The notes under the pieces: generated by a model
Database searches by the model: none
The model's input: only the letters and a program-made list of their open reading frames with translations
Told to the model about the DNA's origin: nothing
From: Burkholderiales bacterium
GTDB lineage: Bacteria > Pseudomonadota > Gammaproteobacteria > Burkholderiales > Casimicrobiaceae
Length of the DNA: 7,122 bases
Direction: 5' to 3'
Assembly (NCBI GenBank): GCA_031257235.1
Contig: JAIRPA010000123.1
Location: 1 to 7,122 of the forward strand
Translations under genes and position numbers: made by a program
In this document: positions 6,982 through 7,122 of the stretch, one piece after another
How positions within the stretch are numbered: position 1 is the stretch's first letter
Layout: each line of letters opens with the position of its first letter

Positions 6982-7028
6982 GGGACGGCGTTTCTGATCC
7001 CTGATCCCTGACTTCAGATTCCTGAAAC
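6955..7028. repeat. Heptamer repeat array forming a large inverted repeat
   Basis: The left arm consists of three tandem heptamers, GGATCAG, GAATCAG and GGATCAG (6955-6975). The right arm is TGATCCC, TGATCCC, TGACTTC, AGATTCC (6995-7022) and then TGAAACG. Bases 6958-6976 pair with 6993-7011 at 18 of 19 positions around a 16-base loop that contains the TAG stop of the AcrVA2-like gene. The unit resembles short tandemly repeated heptamers dispersed in some bacterial genomes. Period-7 order plus inverted arrangement is directly visible; the origin is unknown. Confidence 0.75.
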
Positions 7029-7040
7029 GCAAACCCCCGT

Positions 7041-7053
7041 CAGGCTTCGCCTG
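7041..7053 (+). other. Small GC hairpin upstream of the terminator
   Basis: CAGGC-TTC-GCCTG is a perfect 5-bp stem with a three-base loop. It lies three bases before the main terminator stem and has no T-run of its own. It may be part of a compound terminator or of a dispersed repeat that also includes the C-rich tracts on either side. Confidence 0.45.
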
Positions 7054-7056
7054 CCA

Positions 7057-7083
7057 CCCCCTTTCATAAAGGGGGCTTTTTTA
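7057..7083 (+). terminator. Rho-independent terminator of the HTH/AcrVA2-like operon
   Basis: CCCCCTTT pairs perfectly with AAAGGGGG around a CAT loop, followed by C and a run of six T (7077-7082). It closes the second transcription block about 75 bp after the stop at 6981. The remaining 39 bp to the right edge show no supportable gene. Confidence 0.85.
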
Positions 7084-7122
7084 TTCGCCCAAAAGTGAAA
7101 ACCTACACTCGACGGCAAAAAG

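Noticed and set aside
7095..7122. GTG-initiated open frame running off the right edge
   Set aside because: Only nine codons are visible, there is no ribosome binding site upstream, and it starts 12 bases after a terminator; too little to call a gene.
1..7122. Neisserial or Pasteurellaceae DNA uptake sequences to identify the host
   Set aside because: No copy of GCCGTCTGAA or AAGTGCGGT, or a convincing close variant, was found by eye on either strand, so no host assignment is made on that basis.

Overview
The window holds four complete or near-complete genes and the tail of a fifth, all on the + strand. They fall into two blocks separated by a strong rho-independent terminator at 4891-4920. 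Nothing here identifies the species. The closest families I recognise (Aca2/YdiL and AcrVA2) and the intermediate GC content suggest a proteobacterium, probably gamma or beta, in an accessory region or mobile element. This assignment is inference. I saw no tRNA, rRNA, CRISPR array, transposase or integrase.

Block 1 (1-4920): the 3' end of an upstream gene (2-133) overlaps the start of a 1102-residue calcineurin-like metallophosphoesterase (126-3434). The enzyme has a full set of metal-ligand motifs in the middle of the protein, long unrecognised regions on either side, and a poly-glycine C-terminus. After 108 bp comes a 443-residue right-handed beta-helix (pentapeptide-like) repeat protein (3543-4874). 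An AT-richer internal segment of this gene uses different codons from its flanks. The two proteins could be an enzyme and its partner. A link to a secretion system or toxin module is possible but not shown.

Block 2 (4985-7083): a 170-residue Aca2/YdiL-type helix-turn-helix protein (5011-5523) is followed, in the same frame and only three bases after its TAG stop, by a 484-residue protein (5527-6981). The C-terminal two thirds of that protein matches the AcrVA2 anti-CRISPR family as I remember it. It carries about 165-190 additional N-terminal residues. AcrVA2 from Moraxella bovoculi inhibits type V-A Cas12a, and Aca2 is a repressor of anti-CRISPR operons, so this pair is a candidate acr/aca-type locus. 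It is unusual in having the regulator first, and no cas gene or CRISPR array is visible. The block is bordered by degenerate 7-bp repeats (TGATTCC/TGATCCC). On the right these form a large hairpin that also encodes the last residues of the AcrVA2-like protein. A second strong terminator (7057-7083) closes the block. The last 39 bp contain no supportable gene.
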